Position numbers and translations under genes: made by a program. A model generated the notes under the pieces. It did no database searches. It was not told the origin of the DNA and worked only from the letters and a program-made list of their open reading frames with translations. From positions 1 to 8,584 of the forward strand of contig JAAYGE010000247.1 of assembly GCA_012727835.1 (NCBI GenBank): DNA of 8,584 nucleotides, in the 5' to 3' direction. Source of the DNA: Bacillota bacterium (GTDB taxonomy: Bacteria > Bacillota_H > UBA994 > UBA5500). This document shows, in pieces, positions 6,691 through 8,584 of this stretch (position 1 is the stretch's first letter; each line of letters starts with the position of its first letter).

Positions 6691-6712
6691 CGTGCCGAAG
6701 GAGGTTTTTATT

Positions 6713-7835
6713 GTGCTGATCGATGCAAACCTTTTGCGCAAAAACCTGGAAGAACAAAAGCAAATCATTATAGAGATTAGGGACTCTCTTTGACCTGCCT
6801 AGCAAGCAAGCCCGTTTAGCAGAACTGGAGAAGCTACAGCAGGAACCCGACTTTTGGTCCGATCAAAGGGCAGCCCAGCGGGTATTGGCGGAGGCCAAAA
6901 CCCTGCGGGAGCAGATTACCCAGGTAGGTGCTTTAGAACAGCAGGTCAACGATGCGCTCGATTTGCTGACCATGGCCCAAAGCGAGAACGAGACCGACCT
7001 GCTGCCCGAGATGGAAGAACAGTATCGACTCTTGGTTAAGGCTATCAACGAGTTGCAGCTGCAGATATTGCTGGCTGGCCCCTATGACCATAACAATGCC
7101 ATCGTCACTATCCACTCGGGGGCTGGCGGGACCGAATCGCAAGACTGGGCCGCCATGCTGCTGCGCATGTATACCCGCTGGGCGGAGGATCGCGGCTACC
7201 GAGTGCAAATCCTTGACTATGTGGGTGCCGATGAAGCCGGCATCAAGAATGCTACCCTGTTGATCAGCGGTCCTTTAGCCTACGGTTATCTGCGGGCGGA
7301 AAAGGGCGTGCATCGGCTGGTGCGTATTTCCCCCTTTGATACCGCCGGGCGACGCCATACCAGTTTTGCGTCCGTGGATGTGATGCCCGAAATCGACAAC
7401 GATGAGGACGTAGAAATTTCACCCGAGGATTTACGGATCGATACCTATCGGGCCGGCGGTGCCGGTGGCCAGCATGTGAATAAGACCGATTCGGCGGTAC
7501 GTATCACCCACATACCTACTGGTATCGTGGTGCAGTGCCAGAATGAACGGTCCCAACATGCCAACAAGGAGACGGCCATGCGCATGTTACGGGCCAAGCT
7601 ATTGGAACGCCAATTGGAAGAGCAACAGAAAGAATTAGCTGCTTTGCGGGGCGAAGTAAAGGAGATCGCCTGGGGTAGTCAGATTCGCTCCTACGTCTTC
7701 CACCCCTACAGCATGGTGAAAGACCATCGTACCGATGTGGAGGTGGGCAACGTGCAAGGGGTGATGGATGGCGACCTGGATATTTTCATTGACGCCTATC
7801 TACGTTCGCCCCATAATTGGTATAGTTCATCTTAA
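6713..7835 (+). CDS. prfB: Peptide chain release factor 2, with programmed +1 frameshift
   Basis: RF2 recognises UGA and UAA stop codons and triggers release of the finished peptide. Translation starts at GTG 6713, with AAGGAGG (6698-6704) 8 bases upstream. The first 26 codons end in CTT (6788-6790) followed by in-frame TGA and C, the universal RF2 autoregulation site. Slipping +1 past T6791 continues with GAC CTG CCT from 6792, giving [13 protein letters not shown] and a 373-residue protein, close to the family's usual length. An SD-like AGGG (6779-6782) lies 5 bases before the CTT, weaker than the AGGGGG of E. coli. The anticodon-like tripeptide SPF is at 206-208 and the catalytic GGQ at 251-253, inside [19 protein letters not shown]. 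Annotating only the downstream ORF (from 6885) would lose the N-terminus. Confidence 0.97.
6779..6794 (+). promoter_or_regulatory. RF2 programmed +1 frameshift site
   Basis: The codons read AGG GAC TCT CTT TGA C. The slippery CTT, the UGA stop and the following C (a poor termination context) are all present, so low RF2 lets the ribosome slip +1 at CUU and finish RF2. The internal SD-like signal is only AGGG, spaced 5 bases from CTT. Confidence 0.95.
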
Positions 7836-7911
7836 TTTATGGTGGCTGGAATACCTGCGGGGCAAAAGCCCGGGGCTTCCTAGGGGCCATACGTAAGGAG
7901 AGGAGAGAACC

Positions 7912-8400
7912 ATGCGAAAAATTAACCTAAGCCTGGTATTAGTGCTAACTGCCGCCGCCTTAGTTACCGGCCTCTGGATGGGGCGGGGCTATGCTACTAG
8001 TGCTGCTCCCGGCAGCGAGCGGGACCCCTTGGTAAGCAAGAGCTATGTGGATGACGCCATCGCCAAATTGGCTACCCAGCTGGAGGATATTGGCCTGCCG
8101 GGCATTGATCCGGAAAACCCCCCGGCAGCCAATACCAAGTTGACCGTGGTTAGCGTGGCAGCGGGCAAGCGATTAATCGCCTATGAAGGCACCGAGTTTA
8201 TTTTACGTTCTGGCAAGGCGACGGCCATCGGCTCGGCGGCTGGCGGCATACCCGACCTGACGGGAGGTAAAGATTTGCCGAATAACGCGGCCATTCCAGC
8301 CAACCATTTATTGCTCTTCCCTCGGTCGGACCAGCGGGGAATTAAAGCCACCACCAACATTATTGTCATGGTGCGCGGTGAATATACTATTGAACCCTAG
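7912..8400 (+). CDS. Exported protein of unknown function with a DPLVSKSYVDD motif
   Basis: A 162-residue protein with an N-terminal signal sequence: MRKIN, then a hydrophobic core LSLVLVLTAAALVTGLWMG (about 6-24), and possible cleavage near ATSAA (about 28-32); it could also stay as a membrane anchor. After this comes GSERDPLVSKSYVDDAIAKL (about 34-53), a likely short helix. The C-terminal part is beta-rich: LTVVSVAAGKRLIAYEGTEFILRSGKATAI, then PANHLLLFPRSDQRGI and a closing VMVRGEYTIEP. From memory, similar small exported proteins with this motif pair occur in Clostridia, but I know no function. The tandem AAGGAG and GGAG (7895-7905) precede the ATG. A strong terminator follows. Confidence 0.85.
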   Translation: MRKINLSLVLVLTAAALVTGLWMGRGYATSAAPGSERDPLVSKSYVDDAIAKLATQLEDIGLPGIDPENPPAANTKLTVVSVAAGKRLIAYEGTEFILRSGKATAIGSAAGGIPDLTGGKDLPNNAAIPANHLLLFPRSDQRGIKATTNIIVMVRGEYTIEP

Positions 8401-8408
8401 TCACTACT

Positions 8409-8437
8409 GGGCAGGGGGATAGCCCTCTGCCCTTTTT
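8409..8437 (+). terminator. Intrinsic terminator after the exported-protein gene
   Basis: A 10-bp stem with one G-T pair, GGGCAGGGGG (8409-8418) with CCCTCTGCCC (8423-8432), closes an ATAG tetraloop and is followed by TTTTT (8433-8437). It starts 8 bases after the stop codon and ends only 20 bases before the next ATG. Confidence 0.93.
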
Positions 8438-8457
8438 CGCGAAGAGGAGCGGATAGG

Positions 8458-8584
8458 ATGTCGCAGCCTAGTGTGCTACTTTTGTCGATGGCCCTCGATT
8501 TCGGTGGTGCCGAGACCCATGTCATTTCCTTGGCTAAAGCCCTTAAACAACAGGGATATCGGGTGCAAGTGGCCTCTAACGGGG
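8458..8584 (+). CDS. Glycosyltransferase family 4-like protein, N-terminus (cut by window end)
   Basis: Only 42 codons are present. They read MSQPSVLLLSMALDFGGAET followed by HVISLAKALKQQGYRVQVASNG. This is the typical first Rossmann strand of a GT-B glycosyltransferase with the GGAET loop (16-20) and the following helix. Such enzymes move a sugar from an activated donor to lipid, polysaccharide or small-molecule acceptors; the acceptor cannot be guessed from this piece. AAGAGGAG (8442-8449) lies 8 bases before the ATG. There is no room for its own promoter between the terminator and the start. Confidence 0.85.
   Translation, partial: MSQPSVLLLSMALDFGGAETHVISLAKALKQQGYRVQVASNG

Noticed and set aside
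6791..6793. In-frame TGA in prfB as a disabling mutation.
   Set aside because: It is the normal programmed frameshift stop of RF2; all catalytic motifs follow in the +1 frame.
7859..7890. GGGC-AAAA-GCCC hairpin after prfB as a terminator.
   Set aside because: The stem is only 4 bp and is followed by GGGGCTTCC, not a T-run.

Overview
The window looks like chromosomal DNA from a Gram-positive, Clostridia-type Firmicute of moderately high GC. I infer this from strong Shine-Dalgarno sequences before every gene, frequent TTG/GTG starts, a long-form HPF, and the order hpf - secA - prfB, which is the arrangement known from Bacillus subtilis and relatives. The taxonomic call is inference; there is no rRNA here to confirm it.

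Left part (1-1000). A possible 3' end of a plus-strand gene (1-87) faces an EVE-domain gene on the minus strand (226-639), with a hairpin terminator between them. The EVE gene diverges from a cold-shock protein gene (761-958). The csp gene has a clear sigma-A promoter with an extended -10, a short leader with two small hairpins, and its own intrinsic terminator, so it is a one-gene unit.

Middle part (1000-7835). The long-form ribosome hibernation factor (1175-1705) has a sigma-H-like promoter match overlapped by a palindrome, and a strong terminator. A stretch of about 330 bases rich in inverted repeats follows. Then come a GT-A/MobA-like nucleotidyltransferase-related protein (2038-3348), secA (3575-6247), an unrecognised 114-residue protein coupled to secA (6247-6591), and prfB (6713-7835), read through the classic CUU-UGA-C programmed +1 frameshift. 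The genes lying between hpf, secA and prfB are additions to the textbook order. Two copies of a palindromic repeat, in opposite orientation and with a compensatory one-base-pair insertion in the stem, lie before secA and before prfB.

Right part (7836-8584). A small exported protein of unknown function (7912-8400) is followed at once by a strong terminator. The start of a family-4-like glycosyltransferase (8458 to the end, cut by the window) lies about 20 bases beyond it.

Most genes are housekeeping: protein export (SecA), translation termination (RF2), ribosome dimerisation (HPF) and RNA chaperoning (Csp). The parts that are not explained are the nucleotidyltransferase-like protein with a degenerate nucleotide loop, the 114-residue SecA-coupled protein, the exported protein, the structured gap at 1754-1990, and the covarying palindromic repeat. 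I saw no CRISPR array, transposase, tRNA, rRNA or phage gene.
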